Source: Anaerolineae bacterium
GTDB taxonomy: Bacteria; Chloroflexota; Anaerolineae; Aggregatilineales; UBA2796
Reading direction: 5' to 3'
DNA: 64,000 nucleotides
Assembly (NCBI GenBank): GCA_019637615.1
Contig: JAHBVJ010000030.1
Span: 52,675-116,674 of the forward strand
In this document: positions 49,026 to 58,460 of the stretch, piece after piece
Layout of the letters: every line of letters begins with the position of its first letter
Numbering within the stretch: position 1 is the stretch's first letter
Made by a program: the position numbers and the translations under genes
Notes under the pieces: model-generated
Told to the model about the DNA's origin: nothing
The model's input: only the letters and a program-made list of their open reading frames with translations
Databases searched by the model: none

Positions 49026-52000
49026 ATGACTTCTTACCAGAGTCTGGCGCGTCGCTTCAGGCTGCTTGCCTTACTAATGGTTGTCGCATTTTTAGTGGGG
49101 TTGCTCTCTCCTCTGTTGGAAGCGCCCATTCATGCCGAGGGCGTCACACAGCCCAAGACAGTGACTCTCATCGGCTCATTAGCAGTCGCGCTAGGCTGCA
49201 CAAGTGATGCTCAAGTTGACTGCGACAAAGCTCAACTGACCTTTAATGAAGCCAACCAGTTGTGGCAAGCCTCGTTTGACATCTCCGCCGGAGATTACAC
49301 CTATGCTGTAGTGCTGGATGGCGATGCCGCCAAGAGTTTTGGCGCGGGTGGCACACAGGGCAGCGCACCGATCAAGCTCACCGTAGATGCTACCCGCAAT
49401 GTGAGTTTCGTCTTCGACACGGCGACGGGCTATCTCGCAGATAACGTCAATCGTCTATTCGCGAATGTTCCCGGCAGCTACCAGAGTAAGATTGGCTGTG
49501 CGGGTGATTGGGCACCTGACTGCTTGCGCTCACTGCTAGAAGACCCCGATGGTGACGGCAAGTATGTGTTTGCCACAAAAGCGATCCCAGAAGGAGATTA
49601 CGAAGCCAAAGTCGCGCTGAACGGCAGTTGGACGGAGAACTACGGCGGCAACGGCGCGCGCGACGGCTCGAACATCGGCTTCAATGTGCCAACCGCTGGC
49701 GTCAACATCATCTTCACATGGGATTCGCAGACGAAAATCATGGATATCAGCGTGGAAGGCGCTCCGAAAGGCAACTTAAAATTGGCTCAGGCACACTGGA
49801 TTAGCCGCGATACGATTGCATGGCCTAGCCCTCGCATCACGCCCGATGCCAAATTCGCGCTGCACTACGATCCGACGGGCGCGATGAAGTTAGAATTGGC
49901 GGGCTTGACGGGCGGCACTGAAATTCCGCTCACGTATGATATTGGCGGACTGAATGACACGCAGAAAACGCAGTTTCCTTTCCTCGCCAATGCAAGCGCG
50001 TTGAAACTCCCTGCGGATGCGGTGGATAAAGTGCCTGAGATATTGAAAGGCCAAGTTGTCCTCACCGCGATTGGCGCGGACGGCAAGATCGCTGATTCGA
50101 CAGCGCTGCAAATCCCCGGTGTGCTCGATGATATTTATCATTATGATGGCGAACTTGGCGTTAGTCTTGCCAATGGAGTGCCGACGCTTCGGGTATGGGC
50201 ACCGACCGCTACAGACGTCAAGCTGCAACTCTTCGACGATGGCAAATCAAACAGCGATCCGACTAGCGTGACGGCAATGACACTTGATCCGGCGACTGGT
50301 GTGTGGAGTGTCACTGGCGAAAGTAGCTGGATGGGCAAATACTATCTGTACGAAGTCAATGTCTTCGTGCGTTCCACAGGTAAAGTCGAAAAGAACCTCG
50401 TCACCGACCCGTATTCAGTTAGTCTCGCTGCCGACAGCTTACGCAGCCAGATCATCGACCTGAACGATCCGGCACTGCGCCCATCGGGTTGGGATGCGCT
50501 CCAAAAGCCTACGTTGAACGCGTTTGAAGACATCGTGCTGTATGAACTGCACATTCGTGATTTCAGCATCTACGACGAGACTGTGCCAGAAGAATATCGC
50601 GGAAAGTTCATGGCTTTCACGCAGAGTGATTCGAATGGCATGAAGCACCTGAGTGAGCTGGCGAAGGCTGGTTTGACGCATGTCCATCTGCTGCCAGCGT
50701 TCGATATTGCCACTATCCGCGAGAAAGCGAGTGACCGCCAAGAACCGCCGCTCGGACGGCTGAAATCAGCCGCCCCTGACGCCGAATTACAGCAATCGTT
50801 GGTTCAGCGCACGCGTGGACAGGATGGATTCAACTGGGGCTACGACCCGTATCATTACAGCGTGCCAGAAGGCAGCTACGCCACCGATCCGAATGGTACA
50901 GCGCGGATTGTGGAATTCCGCAGCATGGTCGAGTCGCTCAACAAGACCGGACTGCGCGTGGTGATGGATGTTGTGTATAACCACACCAATGCCAGCGGAC
51001 AGAATAATAAATCCGTCCTCGATAAGATCGTCCCCGGCTACTACCACCGTCTGAATGGTGATGGCAATGTGGAACGCAGCACCTGCTGTGAAAACACCGC
51101 CACCGAACATAAGATGATGGAAAAGCTCATGATCGACTCAGTGGTGATGTGGGCCAAGCAGTACAAGGTGGACGGCTTCCGCTTTGACCTGATGGGACAC
51201 CACATGGTTAGCAATATGCTGGCACTACGCGCTGCGCTTGATGCCCTGACGCTGGAAAAAGATGGCGTCGATGGCAAAATGATCTACCTGTATGGTGAAG
51301 GTTGGGATTTTGGCGAAGTCGCTAATAATCAGCACGGTATCAATGCCACCCAGAAGAACCTCGCTGGTACGGGAATCGGCACCTTCAGCGACCGTTTGCG
51401 CGACGGCGTGCGCGGTGGTGGCCCATTCGATGATGTACGCGTGCAGGGTTTTGCTTCTGGCCTTGCGACCGACCCCAACGATTATGATAAGCAGGGCACG
51501 AAGGACGAACAAACCGCGCGCCTCCTCAACTACGAAGAATGGATCAAGTTGGGACTGGCGGGCAACTTGAAGGACTACAAACTCGTCAATGCAAAGGGCG
51601 AGTTAGTCACGGGCAGCCAGATCGACTATAAGGGGCAACCGGCGGGCTATACAGTCGATCCGCAAGAGAATATCGTGTATGTCTCGGCACACGACAACGA
51701 GACGTTGTTTGATGCCCTCGCAGAGAAGCTGCCCGCCAGTTTGCCATTAGCTGAACGGATCAGGATGCACAATCTTGCTCTGAGCACGGTGCTGCTCTCG
51801 CAAGGCGTGCCGTTCATCCATGCGGGCGACGACATGCTGCGCTCGAAATCGATGGATCGCGATAGCTACGACTCAGGCGACTGGTACAACGCCATCGACT
51901 GGTCGATGCAGGATAACGGTTGGGGGCACGGCTTGCCAATCGCGGACAAAAACCAAGACAATTGGGCGCTGATGAAACCGCTGTTGGCAAATCCGGCCTT

Positions 52001-52400
52001 GAAACCAAGCCAAGCAGATATTCAAGGCGCTACAGCGGTGTTCCAAGATTTCCTGCGCATCCGGCAGAGTTCGCCGCTGTTCCGCTTGCAGACCGCTCAA
52101 CAGATCATGGAGCGGGTTTCGTTCTTGGATACAAAGACGCCGGGTGTCATCGCCTATATGATTGATGACAACCAAACGAATATCCTTGATACGAAATACT
52201 CCCAAATTGTGGTGGTTTTCAACGCGACGCCCGCCGAGCAAAAAGTGACGAGCGACGCGCTCAAGGGGATCAGCTTTGTGCTACACCCCTCACAGGCGGA
52301 AGGCAGCGATTCGATCGTGAAGCAAGCCGCTTATGACACCGCTACGAGCACGTTCAGCGTACCCGCACGTACGACGGCGGTGTTCGTGGTCGTGCGCTAA
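49026..52400 (+). CDS. pulA: Secreted pullulanase-type alpha-1,6-glucosidase (GH13)
   Basis: Hydrolyses alpha-1,6 bonds in pullulan and branched starch or glycogen. 1124 residues. Signal peptide 1-37 (FRLLALLMVVAFLVGLL). Two X25-type starch-binding units follow (residues about 42-140 and 145-245; the second has GCAGDWAPDCLRSLLEDPDGDGKY), then a CBM48-like domain (GVPTLRVWAPTATDVKLQLF), the GH13 barrel and a C-terminal beta domain. Active site: DGFRFDLMGHHM with nucleophile D721, YLYGEGWDFGEV with acid/base E758, and VSAHDNETLFDAL with D890. It lies after a sugar importer, so the cluster may use polysaccharides, although xylF-type proteins suggest pentoses or mixed sugars. Confidence 0.93.
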   Translation: MTSYQSLARRFRLLALLMVVAFLVGLLSPLLEAPIHAEGVTQPKTVTLIGSLAVALGCTSDAQVDCDKAQLTFNEANQLWQASFDISAGDYTYAVVLDGDAAKSFGAGGTQGSAPIKLTVDATRNVSFVFDTATGYLADNVNRLFANVPGSYQSKIGCAGDWAPDCLRSLLEDPDGDGKYVFATKAIPEGDYEAKVALNGSWTENYGGNGARDGSNIGFNVPTAGVNIIFTWDSQTKIMDISVEGAPKGNLKLAQAHWISRDTIAWPSPRITPDAKFALHYDPTGAMKLELAGLTGGTEIPLTYDIGGLNDTQKTQFPFLANASALKLPADAVDKVPEILKGQVVLTAIGADGKIADSTALQIPGVLDDIYHYDGELGVSLANGVPTLRVWAPTATDVKLQLFDDGKSNSDPTSVTAMTLDPATGVWSVTGESSWMGKYYLYEVNVFVRSTGKVEKNLVTDPYSVSLAADSLRSQIIDLNDPALRPSGWDALQKPTLNAFEDIVLYELHIRDFSIYDETVPEEYRGKFMAFTQSDSNGMKHLSELAKAGLTHVHLLPAFDIATIREKASDRQEPPLGRLKSAAPDAELQQSLVQRTRGQDGFNWGYDPYHYSVPEGSYATDPNGTARIVEFRSMVESLNKTGLRVVMDVVYNHTNASGQNNKSVLDKIVPGYYHRLNGDGNVERSTCCENTATEHKMMEKLMIDSVVMWAKQYKVDGFRFDLMGHHMVSNMLALRAALDALTLEKDGVDGKMIYLYGEGWDFGEVANNQHGINATQKNLAGTGIGTFSDRLRDGVRGGGPFDDVRVQGFASGLATDPNDYDKQGTKDEQTARLLNYEEWIKLGLAGNLKDYKLVNAKGELVTGSQIDYKGQPAGYTVDPQENIVYVSAHDNETLFDALAEKLPASLPLAERIRMHNLALSTVLLSQGVPFIHAGDDMLRSKSMDRDSYDSGDWYNAIDWSMQDNGWGHGLPIADKNQDNWALMKPLLANPALKPSQADIQGATAVFQDFLRIRQSSPLFRLQTAQQIMERVSFLDTKTPGVIAYMIDDNQTNILDTKYSQIVVVFNATPAEQKVTSDALKGISFVLHPSQAEGSDSIVKQAAYDTATSTFSVPARTTAVFVVVR

Positions 52401-52518
52401 GGTAACGTCGTGATGAGGTTGGGCACGGCCTGACCTCATCCGTAGAATCCCACCTAACGGATAGATAGCCATGCTGCTTGGCTGCATGTCAAGTGCTTTA
52501 CTGCAAGGAGCAAGATTG

Positions 52519-52791
52519 ATGAAAGCCGTGAAATTGTCCGATCACGAAGAAGTACGTATCGATCACAAGATTTACAACGGACATGAAGGCATTGACGTGC
52601 GGGTCTGGGTGATCTTGAAAGGGGAAAGCACCTATACGCCGACGCATCAAGCATTCTGGCTGTCTATGGCAGAGGCCGATGAGTTTTTTAAAGCGTTTGA
52701 ATTTGAGTACAGCGCCGAACCAGCCGACGCCGGAGAAAACGCAACGCCATCCTCTTCAGCGGAACGTCCTAATCAGCAGACAGAAAACTGA
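52519..52791 (+). CDS. Small PC4/p15-like putative ssDNA-binding protein
   Basis: 90 residues from the ATG at 52519, AAGGAGC upstream; a start at 52471 in frame is less likely. The sequence VRIDHKIYNGHEGIDVRVWVIL, then TPTHQAFWLSMAEADEFFKAF, resembles the PC4/YdbC fold: a strand pair, a DVRVW strand, a T-x-x-G/A-FWLS strand and a final helix. The tail (about residues 67-90) is polar and disordered. The resemblance is by eye only. Stands after pulA on the same strand. Confidence 0.55.
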   Translation: MKAVKLSDHEEVRIDHKIYNGHEGIDVRVWVILKGESTYTPTHQAFWLSMAEADEFFKAFEFEYSAEPADAGENATPSSSAERPNQQTEN

Positions 52792-52868
52792 GCACGACTT
52801 TTTATGCCGTTCTGCGTAAATGATGAATGAGAATTGCAGCCAACACTGGCTTGGAGGATTAGCTCGAA

Positions 52869-53273
52869 ATGAATAATCAATGGAACAATGCCGTCCAACA
52901 ATACGTTCGGACGCGGCCCCTGTTAGTCACGATCCTTGGTGTGGTCTCCGTCATTATGGGACTGTGGGCATTGTGTGCAGGCGTGGTAGGCATGGGCGTG
53001 GCGACGCTCCAACTCTTGACCTGCTCGTTAGCGTTCGGCACCCCAATCAAGGCGCTGGTCACCGGCGTTTTACGCTTGATGGTCGGTAGCGCTCTGCTGA
53101 ACGGATCGGGCTGGGCGCGGATGGCGACGATCATTATTTCCGTCGTGAACTTGGTCGTGATCATTATGCCGGGTGGCTATGGCAGTGGTGAGTTCTGGAA
53201 TGCGTTACTCAGCATTGGCATGATCGTGTACATGATGACCCCCGGTGTGACCCGCTGGTTTGAAGGGCGCTAA
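52869..53273 (+). CDS. Four-helix membrane protein of unknown function
   Basis: 134 residues with hydrophobic segments LLVTILGVVSVIMGLWALCAG, MGVATLQLLTCSLAFG, LVTGVLRLMVGSALLNGSG and MATIIISVVNLVVIIMPGG. There is no signature motif. The pattern resembles small DUF membrane proteins of Chloroflexota and Actinobacteria. Followed by a strong hairpin. Confidence 0.7.
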   Translation: MNNQWNNAVQQYVRTRPLLVTILGVVSVIMGLWALCAGVVGMGVATLQLLTCSLAFGTPIKALVTGVLRLMVGSALLNGSGWARMATIIISVVNLVVIIMPGGYGSGEFWNALLSIGMIVYMMTPGVTRWFEGR

Positions 53274-53302
53274 CCACGTAGGCCGCCGGATTTTCGTCAT
53301 CT

Positions 53303-53338
53303 GAGTGCCCCATATAGCGCGTTGCATATGGGGCACTC
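53303..53338. terminator. Thirteen-pair hairpin between convergent genes
   Basis: GAGTGCCCCATAT (53303-53315) / ATATGGGGCACTC (53326-53338), perfect, with a 10-nt loop. No T run on either side, but its place between convergent genes makes a bidirectional terminator likely. Confidence 0.7.
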
Positions 53339-53344
53339 TGGTTC

Positions 53345-53902
53345 TTACATTCCCTCGTTGAAGTAAATCTCAAGGTCTAGCTTGCCGAGCCGCAAACGGT
53401 CACCGGGGCGGATCACGGCGGGAGCGTACGGCGCTAACCGCAGATCGTTGAGTGACGTCCCGTTGCTGCTCGCCATATCTTCGATGATGAGCAACCCTGT
53501 ATTGGTGCGACGGATAATCACGTGCATTCGCGAGACGCCGCGTTCCAACGCACCATAAGCGGTCAAATCCACGAGCGGTTGCATCGGGTTATTCGGCGTG
53601 TACCGTCCTAACACCGCCTGCGTGGCGACTTGTACGATCAAGGTTTCTTTTGTATCGGACACAACGAGCGCAATTGAATCAGGATCAAGCTGTCCGATTA
53701 GGTTTTGATGCTCATCCTCGCTGGATGGATTGGGGAGTTGGAGACTGGCTTGATTGCCGAGCAGCCCTGTGGGTGGTACATCGGTCGGAGGAAATTCGCC
53801 AGCAGGCTGCTCGATAAGCGAATAGCAGCGAACACACAGCAGCGTGCCGGGGAGATTCTCATAGCCACAAGTTGGACACTTCGCAAACTTTGGCGCTTCC
53901 AT
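53345..53902 (-). CDS. Zinc-ribbon and FHA-domain protein
   Basis: 185 residues. A zinc ribbon at the N-terminus (KCPTCGYENLPGTLLCVRC, residues about 8-26), a flexible linker, and an FHA domain at residues about 90-185: AVLGRYTPNNP, GVSRMHVIIRR and IEDMASSNGTSLNDLRL, with the Arg, Ser, His and Asn residues of phosphothreonine binding. FHA proteins read phosphothreonine on targets of PknB-type kinases, and the kinase at 15685 is a candidate partner. That link is inference. Orphan gene, minus strand. Confidence 0.9.
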   Translation of the reverse strand: MEAPKFAKCPTCGYENLPGTLLCVRCYSLIEQPAGEFPPTDVPPTGLLGNQASLQLPNPSSEDEHQNLIGQLDPDSIALVVSDTKETLIVQVATQAVLGRYTPNNPMQPLVDLTAYGALERGVSRMHVIIRRTNTGLLIIEDMASSNGTSLNDLRLAPYAPAVIRPGDRLRLGKLDLEIYFNEGM

Positions 53903-54410
53903 TAGTTTGTTGACCTCGATTCAGCGCATCATGCATACAGTAACGATTATAACGAGGCGACTACAGGTCACGCGTTATAAAGTCATTCTGGAATTGGTTG
54001 CGGTGAGTCATCCACACTAGTTAACCATAGTTATTCGATGCTAACAAACACTCAGGTGCGTCTGTATGAACAAAGTAAACTGTCGAGCGTTGTTTCCCGA
54101 TGCTTACTCATCAATAGCTAATAAGGCAGCGTTAACGCGAATCACCTAACTTTATGTAGGTGCTGCTGAGTTTGGCAAAGACAACTTCAATGGGCGATAA
54201 AGCAGGGGAATCGGCGTGCAAACTGGTTTCAAGTTCACTAGCATGGTGGACTGCACGTTATCACGATGTCGCTTTACGGCAAGGCAGGCAACAACAAGCC
54301 TTTAGCGGTAGGTGGCGTTGAAGCTACTGTCAACGCCACCCGGTACGACGAGCGCTGCACCCATGCCCGTCTGGAGTTATTCGGCGGCGGTTAGTCTTTA
54401 CGATGGATGG
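53903..54410. other. Gene-poor stretch before the decayed siderophore locus
   Basis: No gene was recognised in about 500 bp. It is lower in GC than its neighbours and has no long open frame that looks coding. It borders the remnant at 54411 and may be degraded DNA. Confidence 0.4.
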
Positions 54411-54541
54411 TTACGCCTGCTCCGACCAGCTTACTTCAAGCGAATCAGAACCCGCAAAACGCAGGAGATGGTCAGCCACAACAGCCTTGACGCGCGTCAA
54501 TTGCTCGTCATTGTCCGCCTGAAGCCGATCACCTTGACGTC
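54411..54541 (-). pseudogene. C-terminal fragment of a DUF2218 gene
   Basis: On the minus strand, ending at a stop at 54411-54413, the frame reads QADNDEQLTRVKAVVADHL, then LRFAGSDSLEVSWSEQA. This matches the end of DUF2218 proteins, which occur in siderophore and iron-uptake loci. There is no start and the upstream part is missing. It merges directly, in a different frame, with the SBP fragment. I read it as the tail of a gene joined to its neighbour by a deletion. Confidence 0.65.
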
Positions 54542-54691
54542 GAGCGCCAGCAGCGCGTCGAGATCAGATTCCATCAGCGCGACCACCCACTGCGGATGCT
54601 CCGGCACGCAAACGCTGGCGTCTGTGGCATCTTTCACCGCGCGGAATCCCGCTTCGCACGAGGCGTCACTGCCGTTCGTATTCGCGGTGGT
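54497..54691 (-). pseudogene. N-terminal fragment of an iron-siderophore binding protein
   Basis: Directly after the stop of the 54692 gene and in the same frame, the minus strand reads TTANTNGSDASCEAGFRAVKD, continuing to CVPEHPQWVVALMESDLDAL and LALDVKVIG, then a short frameshifted tail to a TGA at 54497. The middle is the typical start of a mature FecB/FepB-like binding domain (CVPEHPQxVVAL...DLDALLALxVKxIG). It has no signal peptide. It is a remnant of a second binding-protein gene that lost both ends. Confidence 0.7.
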
Positions 54692-55672
54692 CTACTTCCC
54701 GAAGATCGTTTGCAGTTTCGGCACGACGGCGTTAAGTGCAAACTCCAGACTCAATGGGGAACTAAAGCCTACCGCGTTTTCCACCTCGATTTCTAAGTAC
54801 AGCACACGGCGTTCTTGTACGGCTTTCAGTCGCTTGAACAGCGGCTCGGCCTCCAGTGTCTTGATGCCGCCTTCGATGAATTGAAGGTTGAGGATGGCGA
54901 TCAGGTCGCGGTCAAGTAGATCGACCTTTTCCGGGCTGAGGTCGGCGTAAAAACTCTTCCCTGCGATGTCTACTAATTCTTGTGGCACAACGAAACCCAG
55001 ATCGGTGAAGAACCGACCACGCGAATCTTGATCCGTGTAGAAGCCGAATTTACCGGGTTCTGCCATGTAGGAAACGGCGACCGTCTTGCCCACGAACTCA
55101 GGATTTTCTTCACGTGCCGACTTAAACAGCCCTTCGACACGCTCTACAATGGCTTGGGCTTCGGCAGATTTGCCGACAGCTTGCCCGATCAACTTGGTCG
55201 TTGCTTGCCACGGGATGCCGAAGTTGATGTAATCGGCGGTTTGCGGCAGCACCGGCGCGATCTTCGACAGCGTTTCGTATTCCTCCTGTGTGATGCCTGA
55301 TGTCACCGCGCTGATGAAATCCGGCTTCAGCGCGAGGATGGCCTCATAATTCAGATTGCCGTAGGGCATGTTCAGCACTTCGGGCGCAGCGCCGTCCGCC
55401 GCTTCCACTGCCCACGGGAAAATCGCGTTTGGGGCGTCGCCGTACCAGTAGCGCACCGCAATCGGCTTCACGCCCAGCGCCAGCAGGAAATCTTGCTCGG
55501 TATAGCCTATCGCCACCACCCGCTCCGGCGCTTTGTCGATGGTGGTCTCTCCGTACTCGTGCTTGATGGTAACAGGGAACGCGCTCGTCGGCGTTTCTTG
55601 AGAAAATACAGGGGTAGTCGCTGGTAGGGTCAACCCTAGCAGCACGATCAGAATCAATACGCGCTTCAACAT
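54692..55672 (-). CDS. Iron-siderophore ABC transporter substrate-binding protein
   Basis: 326 residues from the ATG at 55672, GGAG nine bases upstream; longer in-frame starts lack a signal peptide. MLKRVLILIVLLGLTLPAT begins the signal peptide. The FecB/PeriBP_2 fold is seen from PERVVAIGYTEQDFLLALGVKPIAV, LNYEAILALKPDFISAVTSG, YETLSKIAPVLPQTADYINF and LSLEFALNAVVPKL. It probably binds a ferric siderophore or haem. No permease or ATPase gene is next to it, and downstream lies a remnant of a second copy. The locus looks like a degraded iron-uptake cluster. Confidence 0.9.
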   Translation of the reverse strand: MLKRVLILIVLLGLTLPATTPVFSQETPTSAFPVTIKHEYGETTIDKAPERVVAIGYTEQDFLLALGVKPIAVRYWYGDAPNAIFPWAVEAADGAAPEVLNMPYGNLNYEAILALKPDFISAVTSGITQEEYETLSKIAPVLPQTADYINFGIPWQATTKLIGQAVGKSAEAQAIVERVEGLFKSAREENPEFVGKTVAVSYMAEPGKFGFYTDQDSRGRFFTDLGFVVPQELVDIAGKSFYADLSPEKVDLLDRDLIAILNLQFIEGGIKTLEAEPLFKRLKAVQERRVLYLEIEVENAVGFSSPLSLEFALNAVVPKLQTIFGK

Positions 55673-56040
55673 GAAATGTGATCTCCATAGGCTCGAATGG
55701 TGGGGAGATGATAAAAGGAACGCGGGCAGAATTTCTACGGAGGCGCTTAATTCTGAAATTCCATCGAAAGAAAACAGAAATGATCTGGCGAGAGAAAACG
55801 CACTAACATGGCAAAATCCGACGCGCATGTGTCGCGAGGTTGTGGACTAAGTCAGGTTAACTATCAGCTTCATCCTCACGAAATTTACGACTCACCCTAT
55901 CTGCTCATTTTCAGTTCCGCGTATAATTACCATGCGTTTTCCTTTAGCAAAGGTAGTCGCTCACCTTGTCGTTACAAGCTATGCATTCGCCTTTACTAAG
56001 CACTCAACACCTAGCACTAAATATCAACTAGAGGCTGCGA
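55673..56040. other. Intergenic region between divergent genes
   Basis: No gene recognised. TATAAT at 55922-55927 could be a -10 for the 56041 gene, but the distance is 114 bp and no -35 was found. No Fur box could be identified near the 54692 gene, although I looked for inverted GATAAT-type repeats. Confidence 0.35.
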
Positions 56041-56820
56041 ATGCACGTATTTCTCGCTCCCCATGCCGATGATGCCCCATTAAGCTGCGGCGCTTACATT
56101 GCCACCCTGACGGCGCGTGGCGAGGCAGTACGCATTATCACGCTCATGATGGGCAATCCGTCGCCAGATTTCAAAGGTACGGCTTTCACGCGTGAATTAG
56201 AAGAGCGGTGGGAGGCAGGCGTCAATCCCTATGCCCGCCGCCGTGACGAAGACCGCGCCGCCGCTGCCATCCTCGGCGCGCAGATCGATTTCGCGGATTA
56301 TCCCGACGCCGCCTATCGCGCTGATGCCTTTGGCAACGCGCTGTACCCCACGTGGGAGGCGATCACCACGCAGTTCAACCCGCGCGATCAAGACCTGCCA
56401 TTGAAGATCGTCCAGATGCTTGCACCGGGAGCGAGCATTGCCAACCCCATCCCTAACCTGACCATGTATTTCCCACTCGGCGCGGGCGGACATGTCGATC
56501 ATCGCATTGTGCGAGATGTCGGCAAGCTGTTGCTGTATCATCCTTTCATCTCGGTGCGCTTCTACGAAGACTACCCGTATAATTTCAAGGATCAGCAAGC
56601 CGTTTTCGACGCGCTCAAGAGCTTTGGAAACACGCTCATACCGCGTGTTTTGCCGAGCAGCGAGGAAGCCATCGCCAAGAAGATCGCCGCCGTCGCTTGC
56701 TATAAATCGCAACTTAGTTCATTCTGGAAGGATGAATTGGAAATGAATCGCGCGCTACGCGAATTTACGCTGCAACACGGCGAAATCGAATGGCAACTAC
56801 CGCCAAAGGAACCTAAATGA
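56041..56820 (+). CDS. PIG-L family (LmbE-like) deacetylase
   Basis: 259 residues. Zinc-dependent N-deacetylases of sugars, such as GlcNAc-PI and mycothiol or bacillithiol precursors. The zinc motif reads HADDAPLSCGAY (canonical HPDD), and the second ligand set is in GGHVDHRIVRD. RIITLMMGNPSP and YARRRDEDRAAAAILGAQIDFADYPDAAYR are also typical. The Pro of HPDD is Ala here. The stop overlaps the start of the kinase gene (ATGA), so the two are translationally coupled. A role with the redox genes that follow would fit low-molecular-weight thiol chemistry, but that is inference. Confidence 0.88.
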   Translation: MHVFLAPHADDAPLSCGAYIATLTARGEAVRIITLMMGNPSPDFKGTAFTRELEERWEAGVNPYARRRDEDRAAAAILGAQIDFADYPDAAYRADAFGNALYPTWEAITTQFNPRDQDLPLKIVQMLAPGASIANPIPNLTMYFPLGAGGHVDHRIVRDVGKLLLYHPFISVRFYEDYPYNFKDQQAVFDALKSFGNTLIPRVLPSSEEAIAKKIAAVACYKSQLSSFWKDELEMNRALREFTLQHGEIEWQLPPKEPK

Positions 56821-57728
56821 GTACATCCGATCCTCTGCAAGAAGCCCGCACGGTTGTGGCTGATCTGCGCCAGAATCTCGACAAGACATCGCTGATCGCG
56901 CTCAAGCAAGCACTTAGTACACTTGAAGACTTGCTCGGACAAGCCAAGGAGGCCGTTCCCGCGCCCGCCGCGCCGCCACCTGCCGCGCCCAGTGAGGAAG
57001 CCGAACATCTCCGCCAGCAGTTGGAAGCGCTGAAAGATCAATCGGCTTCGTTTACCTCACTCATGGTACACGAGATTCGCAAACCGATGACCAGCATTCG
57101 CGGCTATGCGGATATGCTCGCCAAACCGGGGCTGATGGGCACGCTGAACCAGATGCAGCAGCAGTTCGCGGACACCATCCGCAGCAACATCATCAAGATG
57201 GAAGGCTTGGTCAGCGATGTCAGCGACATGAACAAGCTGAACGCCAGCCGCCTCAAACTCGATGTCAAGATGACCACCTTCGGGCAAATCCTCACGCAGG
57301 TGCAGAAGAATACCGACACGCTGAACGCCGAGTTCGGGCACGCTTTGGTGTGGGATGTCCCCGCCAGCCTGCCCATCCTCAACACAGATTCGGGGCAGCT
57401 CATCAAGGTGATTGGCAAGCTGCTCAGTAATGCCATTCAGTACACGCCTAAGACAGGCACCATCACGCTCAAGGCCGAAGCACTTGACGGCAACAAACTT
57501 AAAGTCAGTGTCACCGATACGGGCATCGGCATGACGCCAGCCATCCTCGCGCGTTTGGGTGAACCCTTCTTCCGTGGCGATCACGAACTGGTCACCTCGC
57601 AAAAGGGCTATGGGCTTGGCATCCCCGTCGCGATGGGTTTTCTAAAATTGATGGGGAGTACGTTAGAATATACCAGTGAACCTGACAAAGGGAGCACGTT
57701 CAGCTTTGTGCTAACTGGAATGGGATGA
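56817..57728 (+). CDS. Soluble sensor histidine kinase
   Basis: 303 residues, no membrane helix. N-terminal helical part (TVVADLRQNLDKTSLIALKQ) and Ala/Pro linker (VPAPAAPPPAAPSEEAEHLRQ), then HisKA with H-box TSLMVHEIRKPMTSIRGYADML, HATPase_c with N-box GKLLSNAIQYTP, G1 VTDTGIGMTP and G2 GYGLGIPVAMGFLKLMG. There is no visible sensor domain, so it probably senses by partner or redox state. It overlaps both neighbours by 4 nt, so kinase, deacetylase and sigma factor are made together. No response regulator is nearby. Confidence 0.92.
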   Translation: MSTSDPLQEARTVVADLRQNLDKTSLIALKQALSTLEDLLGQAKEAVPAPAAPPPAAPSEEAEHLRQQLEALKDQSASFTSLMVHEIRKPMTSIRGYADMLAKPGLMGTLNQMQQQFADTIRSNIIKMEGLVSDVSDMNKLNASRLKLDVKMTTFGQILTQVQKNTDTLNAEFGHALVWDVPASLPILNTDSGQLIKVIGKLLSNAIQYTPKTGTITLKAEALDGNKLKVSVTDTGIGMTPAILARLGEPFFRGDHELVTSQKGYGLGIPVAMGFLKLMGSTLEYTSEPDKGSTFSFVLTGMG

Positions 57729-58399
57729 TAAGCATGGCAGAGCGTACTAACGCTCAGTGGGTCGAAGCGCTCGGTGAAGATGGTGCAAGCGCAACACGCA
57801 ACCAAGCAATCGAAGAATTGCGTACACGTTTACAACGGGGCATTTACTACTACCTCAGCCGCGAACGCAGCGACTTGAGTGATCTGTCGTCCGAAGAAAT
57901 CACGCAGATGGCGCAAGATTTCGCCCAAGACGCCACACTGCGGGTGCTAGATAACCTCGGTTCGTTCCGGGGTGACAGCCAATTCACCACATGGGCGATG
58001 AAGGTCGCCATGCGCGTCGCTATCAGTGAGATGCGTCGTGCCCGTTACAAAGATTATAGCCTCGACACGCTCACCGAAAACGGCGATCTGCCCGCCTCTG
58101 TGCAGACGGCGGCAACTGTCGGTGGCACGCCCATCGAGCGTCCGGAAACGGTCATTGAGCAAGAAGATGTACTCGGCAAAGTCACTGCCGCCTTCAACAA
58201 CATCCTGACGCCACGCCAGCGCGCCGCCATGGAAGCCTTGATCGTGGATGACTTACCCATCGAAGAGGTTGCCGAGCGGCTTGGCACGAACCGCAACGCG
58301 CTGTACAAGCTGATCCATGACGCCCGTAAGAAGCTGCGCGACTATCTGGAAGATACCGGACTCTCGCCTGACTATATCTTAGGATTGTTTGAAAAGTGA
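57725..58399 (+). CDS. Sigma-70 family (ECF-like) RNA polymerase sigma factor
   Basis: 224 residues. Region 2: RLQRGIYYYLSRERSDLSDLS, then ATLRVLDNLGSFRGDSQFTTWAMKVAMRVAISEMRRARY, with the typical FRGDSQFTTWAMKVA motif. A short linker, then region 4: LTPRQRAAMEALIVDDLPIEEVAERLGTNRNALYKLIHDARKKLRD. Regions 1.2 and 3 are absent, as in ECF factors. The ATG at 57725 overlaps the kinase stop; a second ATG at 57734 is possible. The next gene encodes a zinc anti-sigma-like protein. Confidence 0.93.
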   Translation: MISMAERTNAQWVEALGEDGASATRNQAIEELRTRLQRGIYYYLSRERSDLSDLSSEEITQMAQDFAQDATLRVLDNLGSFRGDSQFTTWAMKVAMRVAISEMRRARYKDYSLDTLTENGDLPASVQTAATVGGTPIERPETVIEQEDVLGKVTAAFNNILTPRQRAAMEALIVDDLPIEEVAERLGTNRNALYKLIHDARKKLRDYLEDTGLSPDYILGLFEK

Positions 58400-58460
58400 C
58401 CCGTAAGACTCGCTTTTATGGGTGCGTCTCTGTATTCAGACGGAGCAAAGACGGAAGACT

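Noticed and set aside
54312..54884. Plus-strand frame of 190 codons
   Set aside because: It is antisense to the binding-protein gene and the remnants; the minus strand explains the coding signal.
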